Assembly (NCBI GenBank): GCA_027317185.1
Contig: DAHVFB010000031.1
Span: 1 to 34,059 of the forward strand
DNA: 34,059 nucleotides
Origin: Deltaproteobacteria bacterium
GTDB lineage: Bacteria > Desulfobacterota > Binatia > Binatales > Binataceae
Reading direction: 5' to 3'
Position numbers and translations under genes: made by a program. This document shows positions 8,191 to 17,692 of the stretch, one piece after another. The notes under the pieces were generated by a model. It saw only the letters and a program-made list of their open reading frames with translations, had not been told where the DNA came from and ran no database searches. Position 1 is the first letter of the stretch. Each line of letters opens with the position of its first letter.

Positions 8191-9036
8191 TCAGGCCTTC
8201 GGCGCGACGGATTCCGATAGCGGTTCGATTTCGAATTGACGGCGCTCGGCGTCCTGCCAATTCTCCGCGATCGTATCGAGCATGGCGCGATGCACATGGC
8301 TGTTGCTGGCGACGATTCGACCGCCCTCGAGATCGAGCGCTGACTCGTCCATGTTGGTAACCCGTCCGCCGGCCTCTTCGACGATCAAAGCACCCGCCGC
8401 CACGTCCCACGGTCGCAGGCCGAATTCCCAAAAACCCTCGACCCGCCCGCATGCCACATATGCGAGATCGAGTGCGGCGGAGCCGGTGCGGCGGACACCC
8501 TGCACGCGCATCATGAAGGCCTCCCAGAACGCCAGATAAAATCGCCGCCGTTCGCGCCGGTCGTACGGGAAACCGGTTCCCAGCAGCGAGGCTCCCAAAG
8601 TATCGGTACCGCTTACCCGGATCGTATGGCCGTTGAGCCGCGCACCCTTGCCGCGCCGCGCCACGAAACATTCCTTTTTGAGCGCATCGAAGATCACCCC
8701 CACCTGCACGCGGCCGCGCCGCTCATATGCGATCGAAACGCAGAATTGCGGGTAGCCATGGGCGAAATTGGTGGTGCCATCGAGCGGGTCGATGATCCAT
8801 CGATGTTCGCTGCCATGAAAACTCGCGCCGCTTTCTTCGGCCAGGATTGCATGCGACGGAAAGGCGCGTTGCAGGATCGCAATCACCGCGGCCTCGGCCT
8901 CATGGTCGGCTTCGGTCACCAAATTGATCGGATTGGCGGCCTTGCGCATAACATTGATGCGCCGCAACCGCTGCAGATGCACTTTTCCCGCGGCGCGGGC
9001 GGCGCGCAGGGCAACCCGTTCGATTTCATCAATCAC
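8191..9036 (-). CDS. suhB: Inositol monophosphatase family phosphatase (SuhB-like)
   Basis: Mg-dependent, Li-sensitive-type phosphomonoesterase of the inositol monophosphatase superfamily. Key motifs are the metal-binding ES pair in ILAEESGA, DPLDGTTNF (motif A, binding metals and water) and WDVAAGALIVEEAGG (motif B). Activity on inositol-1-phosphate is likely but relatives act on other phosphates, and SuhB also acts in rRNA antitermination. The GTG at 9036 gives 281 residues with the usual 7-residue lead before the first helix. A TTG at 9069 in the same frame would add 11 residues; neither has a good ribosome site. It is divergent from the MFS gene at 9139. Confidence 0.88.
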   Translation of the reverse strand: MIDEIERVALRAARAAGKVHLQRLRRINVMRKAANPINLVTEADHEAEAAVIAILQRAFPSHAILAEESGASFHGSEHRWIIDPLDGTTNFAHGYPQFCVSIAYERRGRVQVGVIFDALKKECFVARRGKGARLNGHTIRVSGTDTLGASLLGTGFPYDRRERRRFYLAFWEAFMMRVQGVRRTGSAALDLAYVACGRVEGFWEFGLRPWDVAAGALIVEEAGGRVTNMDESALDLEGGRIVASNSHVHRAMLDTIAENWQDAERRQFEIEPLSESVAPKA

Positions 9037-9138
9037 GGTCAGGCAACTTAATCGACTATCGCTTCTCAATCCAGTGCGGCTCGAAGTGACCGTCGCATCC
9101 TCGATTTATCGTATCGCGGATGCGCGCGAAGCATCGCG

Positions 9139-10407
9139 ATGGTAAGACCAGTAACAGTGCTCTCTTTTGCCGAGACCGCGCGGGCGGAGAATATACGCCG
9201 CGTCACCCGCAGCTACTATGCCGTTTCCCTGGTATATGCGCTGGCCGGTGGATTTTTGTTTGGCGTCTATCCGCTGTTCCTGCGCTCGCGCGGACTTACT
9301 CAGCTCCAGATCAACAGCGTGATGGCGGTGTATTTCGTCGTGATCTTCCTGACCGACATCCCGACCGGCGCCTTCGCCGACGCGATCGGACGCCGCAATT
9401 CGTTTGTCGCCGGATGCATCATGCGGACGATCGGATTCGTGACGTATTTCTTCGTCCACAGCTATGGGTTGTTTCTTGTCGCAGAAATTATCGACGGCAT
9501 CGGCACCACCTTCTGTAGCGGTGCAATCGATGCCTGGGGCGTCGATGCGCTCGATGCGGCCGGTTACGCGGGCGTCAAGGACCGTTTGTTTTCGCGCATC
9601 CTGCAACTGACTAACGTCGGCTGGATGGTTTCGGCGCTGGCCGGCGCATACCTCGCGGACGTGAATATTTCGTGGCCATGGCTGATGGGCGCGGTGGGGT
9701 ACATCGTCAGCGCGGCGGTTGCGCTAATGCTGATGAAGGAGCATCGCTCGGCGCGATCGACGATCGCCGCCGCACAGATTCCGCTACAGGTGGCGCGCCG
9801 CGTGATGACCGGGATGCGGCAGGGATTCGGCCGCCGTACCGTGCTGCTGCTCAGTCTCGCCAATGCGATGTCGTTCGCGGCGTGGTCATCGTACTGGATG
9901 CAATGGCCGCAATTGATCAGCGACGATTACGGCGTCGGCGTGTGGATCGTCGGTTGGATCTTCTGCCTGCTAACGGTGGGGCAGCTAATTGGGGCGGAAG
10001 TGGTGGCGCGCTTGCGACCCGCTGAATCGTCGCGCCCGCTGCGGTTATCCCTGCTCGTGATCGGATCCGCGGCGCTGCTGGCGGCCGCCGGTCTTGGCGC
10101 GGGGCGGCCGAACGTGGTGGTCGCGCTGCTCGCGCTCATGAGAATCTGCACGGGAGCGATGCAGCCGTTGGCCAACAGTTGGCTCAATGAACAGATACAG
10201 GCCGACGAGCGCGCCACGTTACTGTCGTTCACCAATACTTTCGCCACCTTTGGCGGTTCGGGCGGGTTGATCGTCGGCGGTATCGCCGCCGATTACCTGG
10301 GAATCCCGATTACCTGGATGATTCTTGCGGGGATCGCGCTGCTCGCAGCGCCATGCTTCTGGGCGCTACGAACCGCGGCGGCAGTAGTGCCGGCCTCCTC
10401 GGCTTAA
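9139..10407 (+). CDS. MFS transporter
   Basis: A 422-residue inner-membrane facilitator with about 12 hydrophobic helices. Motif A is recognisable as TGAFADAIGRRNSF after helix 2. The C-terminal half shows the second repeat with TLLSFTNTFATFGGSGGLIVGG. It belongs to the general drug/metabolite MFS group; the substrate is not determinable. The ATG at 9139 is 102 bp from the suhB start on the other strand, so the two genes probably share a divergent promoter region. It ends 102 bp before alaC. A 7-bp inverted repeat in that gap (10410-10416 and 10433-10439) could slow transcription but has no T-tract. Confidence 0.87.
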   Translation: MVRPVTVLSFAETARAENIRRVTRSYYAVSLVYALAGGFLFGVYPLFLRSRGLTQLQINSVMAVYFVVIFLTDIPTGAFADAIGRRNSFVAGCIMRTIGFVTYFFVHSYGLFLVAEIIDGIGTTFCSGAIDAWGVDALDAAGYAGVKDRLFSRILQLTNVGWMVSALAGAYLADVNISWPWLMGAVGYIVSAAVALMLMKEHRSARSTIAAAQIPLQVARRVMTGMRQGFGRRTVLLLSLANAMSFAAWSSYWMQWPQLISDDYGVGVWIVGWIFCLLTVGQLIGAEVVARLRPAESSRPLRLSLLVIGSAALLAAAGLGAGRPNVVVALLALMRICTGAMQPLANSWLNEQIQADERATLLSFTNTFATFGGSGGLIVGGIAADYLGIPITWMILAGIALLAAPCFWALRTAAAVVPASSA

Positions 10408-10509
10408 CCAGCATCCCCAGCATTCGCAAGCCGGATGCTACTGGCGGAAGGAGGCTCGGTCGGTTAAAACTTATAACCAGAGCCAATTCAGAGCGGTGGA
10501 AAAGAGGGG

Positions 10510-11718
10510 ATGGATTTTCCAAGAATAAAGCGGCTGCCACCTTACGTCTTCAACGCTATTGGAGAGCTATGCCTCCAGGCGCGGCGCGCAGGAGAAGACG
10601 TCATCGATTTCGGGATGGGTAATCCCGACGGCGCCACGCCGCCCCATATTGTCAACAAAATGGTGGAGGCCGCGACCAAGGCGCCCAACCATCGTTATTC
10701 GGTATCGCGTGGCGTGTACAAGCTTCGTCTGGCGATCGCCGACTGGTACCGGCGCCGCTACAACGTCGAGATCGATCCCGATTCCGAAGCAATTGCCACT
10801 ATCGGCAGCAAAGAGGGGATCGGGCATATGGCGCTGGCGATCCTCGATCAGGGCGATGTGGTGTTGGCGCCCACTCCGACTTATCCAATTCACAAATACG
10901 GATGCATCATTGCCGGCGCGCAGGTGCAGGGCGTCCCGTTGCAGCGGGGCGAGGAGTTCTTCGAGCATCTGACAGAAACCGTCGCGCGATGCTGGCCGCG
11001 GCCCAAATTTCTGATCATGAGCTTCCCGCATAATCCCACCACCGCCACCGTGCCCCCGGCCTTTATGCGCCGAGTGGTCGAGTTCGCACGCGAAAATGAG
11101 ATCATGGTAGCGCATGATTTCGCCTACGCCGACCTGTGCTTCGATGGCTACCGGGCGCCCTCGCTGATGGAAGTGCCGGGCGCGAGAGAGATCGGCGTCG
11201 AGTTTTTCACGCTCTCCAAGAGCTACAATATGCCTGGCTGGCGGGTTGGCTTCGCGGTCGGCAATGCCGAGATGATCGGCGCGCTGTCGCGGCTCAAATC
11301 ATATTTCGATTACGGCATGTTTGCCCCCGTGCAGGTGGCGGCAATCCACGCGCTTAACGGTCCGCAGGACTGTGTGGGCGAAATCGTCGAGACTTATCGG
11401 CGCAGGCGCGACGTGCTGATCGACGGTCTTAACCGCGCTGGATGGCCGGTCGAGAAGCCGCGCGCCACGATGTTCGTATGGGCCCCGATACCGGAACCGT
11501 TTCGCGCCATGGGGTCGCTGGAGTTTTCCAAGTTTCTACTTACCGAGGCCAAAGTCGCGGTTTCGCCGGGGGTGGGATTCGGCGCGGACGGCGATGGCTT
11601 CGTGCGGTTCGCTTTAATCGAAAACGAGCATCGGATTCGCCAGGCCTGCCGCGGCATCCGGCACGCCTTTAATCAGCGTCTGGGAACCGCGCCGGGCCAA
11701 CTGGCGAACATTTCCTGA
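10510..11718 (+). CDS. alaC: Glutamate-pyruvate aminotransferase (AlaC-type, class I/II PLP enzyme)
   Basis: PLP-dependent aminotransferase of fold type I; in E. coli AlaC makes alanine from pyruvate and glutamate. The 402-residue product follows AlaC closely along its length. Matching segments include [54 protein letters not shown] and the Schiff-base segment [13 protein letters not shown], with K237 as the PLP lysine. The C-terminus carries the substrate-carboxylate arginine in [10 protein letters not shown]. It begins a five-gene same-strand run with hom and thrC, so in this organism it may also act in aspartate-family amino-acid metabolism. The ribosome site AGAGGGG lies directly before the ATG. 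Confidence 0.92.
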   Translation: MDFPRIKRLPPYVFNAIGELCLQARRAGEDVIDFGMGNPDGATPPHIVNKMVEAATKAPNHRYSVSRGVYKLRLAIADWYRRRYNVEIDPDSEAIATIGSKEGIGHMALAILDQGDVVLAPTPTYPIHKYGCIIAGAQVQGVPLQRGEEFFEHLTETVARCWPRPKFLIMSFPHNPTTATVPPAFMRRVVEFARENEIMVAHDFAYADLCFDGYRAPSLMEVPGAREIGVEFFTLSKSYNMPGWRVGFAVGNAEMIGALSRLKSYFDYGMFAPVQVAAIHALNGPQDCVGEIVETYRRRRDVLIDGLNRAGWPVEKPRATMFVWAPIPEPFRAMGSLEFSKFLLTEAKVAVSPGVGFGADGDGFVRFALIENEHRIRQACRGIRHAFNQRLGTAPGQLANIS

Positions 11719-11746
11719 CGGCTTCCAACCAGCTTCGGAATTGCGA

Positions 11747-13054
11747 TTGAAACCGGTGCGGTTAGCTCTGCTCGGATGCGGCACTGTCGGCGGCGGCGTG
11801 GTCAGGCTGTTGCGCGACAACGGCGATCGGATGGCGCAAAAGCTCGGCGCGCCGATCGAATTGGCGGGTATCGCCGATCGTAGTCTGAAGCCCGATCGCA
11901 AGCTCGGAATTACCGCCGCGCTTATCACCCGCGATGCGTCCGCGCTGGTGGAGCGGCCCGATGTCGATCTCGTAATCGAACTTTTTGGCGGTTACGAACC
12001 CGCTCGCAGCCTGATCTTACGCGCTTTGCGCGCGGGCAAGGATGTGGTCACCGCCAATAAGGCGCTGCTGGCCGGGCATGGCGCAGAAATTTTCCGCGCC
12101 GCCGCCGCCGCTGACCGCGCTATCGGTTTCGAGGCCAGCGTGGCCGGCGGCATTCCGGTGATTCGAACCTTGCGCGATGCGCTGGCTGGCGATCGCCATC
12201 GCTCGGTTCATGGGATTGTCAACGGCACCTGCAATTCCATTCTCACCACCATGAGTGAGCGCGGCAGCGAGTTTTCCGCTGCACTCGCCGAGGCGCAGCG
12301 TTTGGGGCTGGCCGAAGCCGATCCCACGCTGGATATCGAAGGACACGACTCGGCCCATAAGCTATGTCTGCTCGCGATGCTGGCGTTCGGCGCGATGCTG
12401 AAGCCCGACCAGGTTCATACCGAGGGTATCGCGCAGGTGACGCAGGCCGATATTATGCATGCCCGCGATCTCGGCTACGTGATCAAATTGCTGGCGATCG
12501 CCAAGGACGACGACGGTACGATCGAGGCGCGAGTGCATCCCACGATGATTCCGGTCAGCAATCTGCTGGCCAGCGTGCGCGGCGCCTACAACGCCATCAA
12601 TGTGCATAGCGAGGCGCTGGGCTCCACGATCTATTTCGGCGCGGGAGCGGGACAGATGCCGACCGCCACCGCCGTGATCGCGGATGTCCTCGATCTTGCG
12701 CGCCGGCGGATGGGCGGACCTGCCGCCCGCGGCTTTCCACTGGGCTTTCCGCTATCGGAACTCAAGCGCGCCCGTATCAAGCCGATGAACGACGTGGTAT
12801 GCGAGTATTATTTGCGTTTCGCGGCGCGTGACCAGCCCGGCGTACTCGGCGCGATCGCCTCGGTTTTGGGCCGCAACGGAATTTCGATAGTATCCGTGAT
12901 CCAGCAAGGGCGCGGGGCCGAAAGCACCGTGCCGGTTATCATGCGGACCCATCAGGCGCGCGAGCGAAACCTGAGACTCGCACTCAGGCAGATTCAGCAG
13001 CGCCGGATCGTCGAGGCCGCGCCCGCATTTATAAGAATTGAGGATCGTCTGTAA
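11747..13054 (+). CDS. hom: Homoserine dehydrogenase
   Basis: Reduces aspartate semialdehyde to homoserine with NAD(P)H, the branch point to threonine and methionine. The N-terminal Rossmann motif is LLGCGTVGGGVV. The catalytic domain contains TANKALLAGHG, GFEASVAGGIPVIRTLRD and NGTCNSILT. A C-terminal ACT domain (about residues 350-410, FAARDQPGVLGAIASVLGRN) suggests feedback control by threonine. The start is taken as TTG 11747 (MKPVRLALLGCG), since GGAA at 11737-11740 lies 6 nt upstream; TTG 11741 is the alternative. The gene is 28 bp after alaC and 5 bp before thrC, so they are very likely one operon. Confidence 0.95.
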   Translation: MKPVRLALLGCGTVGGGVVRLLRDNGDRMAQKLGAPIELAGIADRSLKPDRKLGITAALITRDASALVERPDVDLVIELFGGYEPARSLILRALRAGKDVVTANKALLAGHGAEIFRAAAAADRAIGFEASVAGGIPVIRTLRDALAGDRHRSVHGIVNGTCNSILTTMSERGSEFSAALAEAQRLGLAEADPTLDIEGHDSAHKLCLLAMLAFGAMLKPDQVHTEGIAQVTQADIMHARDLGYVIKLLAIAKDDDGTIEARVHPTMIPVSNLLASVRGAYNAINVHSEALGSTIYFGAGAGQMPTATAVIADVLDLARRRMGGPAARGFPLGFPLSELKRARIKPMNDVVCEYYLRFAARDQPGVLGAIASVLGRNGISIVSVIQQGRGAESTVPVIMRTHQARERNLRLALRQIQQRRIVEAAPAFIRIEDRL

Positions 13055-13059
13055 AAGTT

Positions 13060-14166
13060 ATGGCCGTCCGACCCGAGAACGCCAATCATCGCGGCCAGCG
13101 GCTCACCCGCTGGCCCGGACTGATCGAGCACTTCCGGCGCTTTCTGCCGGTGGACGATCGCACTCCGGTGGTCACCCTCAACGAGGGCAATACGCCTTTG
13201 ATTGAAGCTCCCGCGATCGCCGAGCGAGTCGGACAAAACATAAAGTTTTACCTTAAGTTTGAAGGCGCCAATCCAACCGGATCGTTCAAGGACCGGGGCA
13301 TGACGGTGGCGGTCAGCAAGGCGCTGGGCGAGGGCGCGCGGGTGGCGATCTGCGCTTCGACCGGCAACACCGCCGCCTCCGCCGCGGCCTATGCCGGTCG
13401 CGCCGGGATGCGCGCGTTCGTGCTGATCCCAAAAGGCGCGGTGGCGCTCGGTAAGCTGTCGCAAAGCGTGATGCATGGGGCGCGCGTACTCGAAATTATC
13501 GGCAACTTCGATATCTGCCTTAAGGTGGTGCGCGACCTTGCGTTGCACGATCCGGTTGGAATTCGACTGGTCAACAGCGTCAATCCGGATCGGATAGCGG
13601 GGCAGAAGACTGCCGCGTTTGAAGTGTGCGATCAGCTTGGCGAAGCGCCCACTCATCATTTTTTGCCGGTCGGCAACGCCGGAAATATCACCGCTTACTG
13701 GGCTGGCTACAAGGAATATCAGACGGCAGGGTTTTCTCACCGATTGCCCAAGATGATGGGTTATCAGGCGGCCGAAGCCGCGCCGATCGTGCTGGGGCAT
13801 CCGATTGACGATCCGCATACGGTGGCCACCGCGATCAAAATCGGCAACCCGGCAAGCTGGACCGGGGCGACGGCTGCACGCGACGAATCCGGCGGCATGA
13901 TCGACATGGTCACCGATGCCGAAATTCTTTCGGCCTATCGCTTAATTGCTTTGCAGGGAATATTCGCCGAACCGGCCTCCGCGGCCTCGGTTGCGGGTGC
14001 GCTTAAATTCGGCGCCAGTGGCGGACTCAAGCCCGGTTCGGTTGTGGTTTGCACGCTCACCGGACATGGCTTGAAGGATCCCGATACGGCGCTGAAAAAT
14101 CTGAGCAATACGATCGTGGCTGAACCGGACTTGGCGAAGGTTTTGAAAATACTCGAGCGCGAGTAG
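13060..14166 (+). CDS. thrC: Threonine synthase
   Basis: PLP enzyme (fold type II) converting O-phosphohomoserine to threonine. The 368-residue product is the short form of the family. The Schiff-base lysine is K77 in PTGSFKDRGM. The segment STGNTAASAAAYAGRAG binds the cofactor phosphate or substrate, and VGNAGNITAYW is the glycine-rich PLP-phosphate loop. It lies 5 bp after hom with no separate ribosome site of note, which suggests translational coupling. Its substrate must come from a homoserine kinase, yet no thrB is in the cluster; the next gene is the candidate for that step. Confidence 0.95.
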   Translation: MAVRPENANHRGQRLTRWPGLIEHFRRFLPVDDRTPVVTLNEGNTPLIEAPAIAERVGQNIKFYLKFEGANPTGSFKDRGMTVAVSKALGEGARVAICASTGNTAASAAAYAGRAGMRAFVLIPKGAVALGKLSQSVMHGARVLEIIGNFDICLKVVRDLALHDPVGIRLVNSVNPDRIAGQKTAAFEVCDQLGEAPTHHFLPVGNAGNITAYWAGYKEYQTAGFSHRLPKMMGYQAAEAAPIVLGHPIDDPHTVATAIKIGNPASWTGATAARDESGGMIDMVTDAEILSAYRLIALQGIFAEPASAASVAGALKFGASGGLKPGSVVVCTLTGHGLKDPDTALKNLSNTIVAEPDLAKVLKILERE

Positions 14167-14186
14167 GGGCTCGACCTGGGGGAGCC

Positions 14187-15410
14187 GTGAAATACGTTAT
14201 CATCCATGGCGATGGCATGGCGGACTGGCCATGCGACGAACTGGGCGGCAAGACTCCGCTGCAGGCGGCGCACAAACCGAACATGGACGCGATCGCGGCG
14301 CAGGGGCAACTTGGCCTCGTTGCCACGATTCCGGCCGGGATGCCGCCAGGCAGCGACGTCGGCACCATGACGATGTTGGGTTACGATCCCGCGCGTTACC
14401 ATACCGGCCGCGCGCCGATCGAGGCCGCCAGCCTGGGCCTCGAGATGGGACCGCGCGACGTGGCGTTTCGCATGAACCTGGTTGCGGTCACGCCCGGACC
14501 TGACGGCGCGCCGATCATGCAGGACTTCACCGCCGGCCATATCACCAGCGCGGAAGCGGCGGCGATTGTCGCCGATCTGCGGACGGGTATGGCGGGCGAT
14601 GGAATAGAATTTTTCAATGGTGTCAGCTATCGCCATCTCATGATTTGGCGCGAGGGACTTTCCGGCGCGAAACTGACCCCGCCGCATGACATCACCGGCC
14701 AGCCTATCGAGCCGTATCTGCCGGCGGGCGAGGGCGCGAATCGTTTGCGTTCGCTGATGGATCGGGCGCGCGAAATCCTGCGCGATCACCGGGTCAATCG
14801 CGATCGGCGCGCGGCGGGAAAGCCGCCGGCCAGCGCGATCTGGTTCTGGGGACAGGGATTGCGGCCCGCGGTGCCGACGCTGCACGATAGATTCGCTTTG
14901 CATGGGGCCTGTATCTCCGCGGTCGATCTGGTGAATGGACTGGGACGGCTGGCGGGTCTCGAGATCGTCACGGTGCCGGGCGCCACCGGGTTTCTCGATA
15001 CCGACTATGCCGCCAAAGGACGCTACGGGCTCGACGCGCTGCGGCGCAAGGATTTCCTGCTGCTCCATATCGAGGCGCCGGACGAAGCGGGGCACATGGG
15101 AAGAGCCGATCTGAAGGTGCAGGCGATCGAGCGGATCGACGAACTAATCCTCGGTCCGATGCTGGCCGGCTTGCGCGCGATGGGTGAGTTTGCGCTGCTG
15201 CTGATGCCGGATCATGCCACCCCCTGCATGCTGAAAACGCACTCGAACGATCCGGTACCCTTTGCTATCTTGAGCAGTACGATGCCGCTGGGATCCGGAA
15301 ATCCGGATCGGCGCTATACCGAAGCGGACGCGGCAGGCGCCGGAATTTTCTTTGAACATGGTTACGAGTTGATCGCGACGCTCATCACCAGCGGACTCGC
15401 TGCGAACTGA
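14187..15410 (+). CDS. ApgM-like alkaline-phosphatase-superfamily enzyme, proposed homoserine kinase
   Basis: A 407-residue member of the cofactor-independent phosphoglycerate mutase family of the archaeal (ApgM, COG3635-like) type. The N-terminal metal/nucleophile region reads IIHGDGMADWP, followed by PGSDVGTMTMLGYDP. The C-terminal metal ligands are in HIEAPDEAGHMG and MPDHATPCM. A bacterial branch of this family, encoded next to hom and thrC in genomes lacking thrB, is known as a proposed homoserine kinase (TIGR02535, cited from memory). Its position 20 bp after thrC and the missing thrB fit that role. A phosphoglycerate mutase role is the alternative, supported by glpX downstream. The start GTG has GGGGAG just upstream. 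Confidence 0.85.
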   Translation: MKYVIIHGDGMADWPCDELGGKTPLQAAHKPNMDAIAAQGQLGLVATIPAGMPPGSDVGTMTMLGYDPARYHTGRAPIEAASLGLEMGPRDVAFRMNLVAVTPGPDGAPIMQDFTAGHITSAEAAAIVADLRTGMAGDGIEFFNGVSYRHLMIWREGLSGAKLTPPHDITGQPIEPYLPAGEGANRLRSLMDRAREILRDHRVNRDRRAAGKPPASAIWFWGQGLRPAVPTLHDRFALHGACISAVDLVNGLGRLAGLEIVTVPGATGFLDTDYAAKGRYGLDALRRKDFLLLHIEAPDEAGHMGRADLKVQAIERIDELILGPMLAGLRAMGEFALLLMPDHATPCMLKTHSNDPVPFAILSSTMPLGSGNPDRRYTEADAAGAGIFFEHGYELIATLITSGLAAN

Positions 15411-15425
15411 GCAAAAGGGGCCGCG

Positions 15426-16379
15426 ATGGAGCGAAATCTCGCGCTTGAAGTTGTTCGCGCCACCGAAGCGGCGGCGCTCGCGGCCTCGCGCTACGCCGGA
15501 AAGGGCGACGAACGATTGGCTGATCGCGCGGCGTGTGAAGGCATGCGCGCGGCGCTGAATTCGGTCGCGATGGATGGCCATGTGGTGATTGGCGAAGGCG
15601 AGCAGGATGTCGCCGACATGCTGTACGCGGGCGAAATCGTCGGCACCGGTATCGGGCCCGAGGTCGATGTCGCGCTGGACGCCCTCGAAGGTTCGTTGAT
15701 TATCGCGACTGGCGGTCCCAATGCGCTCGCCTGCGTGGCATTGGCGGAGCGCGGCAAACTGCTGCGCTGCCCCGACACGTATATGGACAAGCTCGCGGTC
15801 GGTTCGATTGGCCGCGGCGTGGTCGATCTTGATCGCTCCCCGACCGAGAATCTAAAGGCGTTGGCCGCGGCCAAAAATGTGTATGTCGAAGATCTGCGGG
15901 TCGCGATTCTCGATCGTCCGCGGCATGAGAAATTGATCGCCGAGGTGCGCAAGGCCGGCGCTGGTATCAAGCTGCTATCGGCCGGCGACCTGTCGGCGGC
16001 GCTCGCCACCACACGTTTGGAGGGCGAAGTGGACATTTTGATGGGCGTCGGGGGCGCGCATCAGGGCGTCCTCGCGGCGGCTGCGATTCGCTCGGCGGGC
16101 GGTAATATGCAGTGCCGCTTCGTGCCGCGTAATCCGCAGGAGACCGAGGCCTGCCTCGCGGCCGGCATCCTCGATTTACAGCATCGCTATTCGCTTGACG
16201 ATCTGGCGGGCGATAACGTGATGTTCGCGGCAACCGGGGTGACCACCGGCGATTATCTGAAGGGCGTACGGTTTTTTTCCGGCGGCGCGATGACCAATAG
16301 CGTCGTAATGCGCTCGAAGACACGCACTGTGCGGTTTATCGAAGCAATCCATCATTTCGATTTCAAGCCCGAATACTAA
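15426..16379 (+). CDS. glpX: GlpX-type (class II) fructose-1,6-bisphosphatase homologue, diverged active site
   Basis: A 317-residue homologue of class II fructose-1,6-bisphosphatase, the gluconeogenic enzyme that removes the 1-phosphate. Alignment by eye to E. coli GlpX runs end to end without gaps up to residue 213, including GEGE at 56-59, D33, D85, E88, Y119 and RPRH. Several otherwise very conserved positions differ: K29 is E, P86 is A, T90 is S, D186 is A (AGD for DGD) and the metal ligand E213 is Q (GAHQGV for GAPEGV). Activity or substrate may therefore be altered. The gene follows apgM-like by 15 bp with a good ribosome site (AAAGGGG) and closes the operon. Confidence 0.85.
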   Translation: MERNLALEVVRATEAAALAASRYAGKGDERLADRAACEGMRAALNSVAMDGHVVIGEGEQDVADMLYAGEIVGTGIGPEVDVALDALEGSLIIATGGPNALACVALAERGKLLRCPDTYMDKLAVGSIGRGVVDLDRSPTENLKALAAAKNVYVEDLRVAILDRPRHEKLIAEVRKAGAGIKLLSAGDLSAALATTRLEGEVDILMGVGGAHQGVLAAAAIRSAGGNMQCRFVPRNPQETEACLAAGILDLQHRYSLDDLAGDNVMFAATGVTTGDYLKGVRFFSGGAMTNSVVMRSKTRTVRFIEAIHHFDFKPEY

Positions 16380-16609
16380 CCGATATTGGTTCGCGACTTG
16401 CTGATGTTCTCCCTCGATGAGCAATGGCAGGCACGATCCGCTCGGAATTGATCTGTTGCATAAGCAGCTTGATGAGAGCCAACGCGCAATTCGGCTCGCG
16501 CTATTGGCTTATCTTAAGCATTTGAATGCGCTGCACAATGGTGAACAGATTGAAAATTTGACCACGAGCGGCGCCCATGCCCGGCAAGAATTAACCGATC
16601 GTGTCCCGC

Positions 16610-17692
16610 TCAGCCGCCATGAGGATGGCGATGGTGAAGGTCAGAGACATGAGGGTGCGCATGACGTAGCGCCGAATGCCGATGCGGATGGGCGTGTGGC
16701 TCATGCGGTGACTCACCGGCCAGATGGGCATGTAGATGGTGCCGATCATGATAATGCAGATGATCGTGGACCAGCTCGTCGTGAACATGCGCGTGGTTGT
16801 GATTCTCACGAATCAGCAGCGCCACCCCGATCGCCATCGAAGCCGCAGCGATCCACTCCGCCGTTCCTGGTAACATCCGGAAGATTGCTAAAGACAAAAT
16901 GGCGCCGATGAACGGGGCTGACGCGAAGTAGGCCGCCTCGCGAGCGGCGCCGAGCATCCGCAGCGCCAAAACGTCAAGATATAAACTTAATCCATAACAG
17001 ACCGATCCGATCGCCAGCGCCGCCAGGCCGATCCCGATACCCGGCGACGGCATGCCGATCGCGAAAGCGATCGTCAAAGTCGTCAACCCTGCGACGGCCG
17101 CTTTGATAGTCGCGATCGCAGCCGGATCGCGCAGTGACAGACGCTGCGTCAAATTATTGTCGATTCCCCAGCATAGGCAGGCGGCCGCGATCGATCCGAT
17201 ACCGAGGCTATCCGCGCGGAGGCTGCCCGGTGCCCATCCGAGCAATATCGTCCCGCCGATAATCAGCAGCGCGGCCAGTATCGCGCGCGATCCCAGGTAC
17301 TCGCGGAACAAAACTACCGCAATGATAATTGTAAACGGCGCTTCGAGATTGAGCGCTAGCGATCCCGCCAATGCCGAAACGCGTGTGAGACCATAGAGCA
17401 TGAGGATCGGACCGGCGATTCCGCCAAGTATCGTGATGGCGCTCAGCAACGCGAAGTCGCGTCCGCGCAGCGCAGCCTCTTTCGCGATTGAAACGCGGCT
17501 CGAAACACGCTGCAAGATAAACAGGCCGGCGGCCGCGCCGAGGTATAAAAAAGCCGAGACGATCAGCGGCCCGGCGTGGCCCAGTAGCAATTTCGACAAG
17601 GGCGCGCTCGCCCCGAACAACGCTGCCGCGCCGAGGCCATAACCGGCGCCAATCATTTTTTCGCGACGTGCGCCGCTTTCGTTCGCGGTCAT
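16610..17692 (-). CDS. EamA/DMT-family exporter with His-rich C-terminal tail
   Basis: A 360-residue inner-membrane protein with two EamA repeats (about residues 12-145 and 165-292), ten hydrophobic helices in all, typical of drug/metabolite exporters. Residues 296-360 form a polar tail with 24 histidines in 65 residues, much of it as alternating H-x-H. This could bind Ni, Co or Zn and either sense or buffer metal. DMT proteins with comparable His-rich tails exist in alphaproteobacteria (from memory). The substrate is unknown. The gene converges on glpX. The ATG at 17690-17692 has no strong ribosome site. Confidence 0.88.
   Translation of the reverse strand: MTANESGARREKMIGAGYGLGAAALFGASAPLSKLLLGHAGPLIVSAFLYLGAAAGLFILQRVSSRVSIAKEAALRGRDFALLSAITILGGIAGPILMLYGLTRVSALAGSLALNLEAPFTIIIAVVLFREYLGSRAILAALLIIGGTILLGWAPGSLRADSLGIGSIAAACLCWGIDNNLTQRLSLRDPAAIATIKAAVAGLTTLTIAFAIGMPSPGIGIGLAALAIGSVCYGLSLYLDVLALRMLGAAREAAYFASAPFIGAILSLAIFRMLPGTAEWIAAASMAIGVALLIRENHNHAHVHDELVHDHLHYHDRHHLHAHLAGESPHEPHAHPHRHSALRHAHPHVSDLHHRHPHGG

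Noticed and set aside
16417-16911. Plus-strand 164-codon frame overlapping the His-rich tail of the DMT exporter
   Set aside because: From 16610 on it is the antisense of the exporter's histidine repeats, which produces the low-complexity Asp/Ala/His-rich product. Only about 64 codons are outside the exporter, with no ribosome site and no family resemblance.
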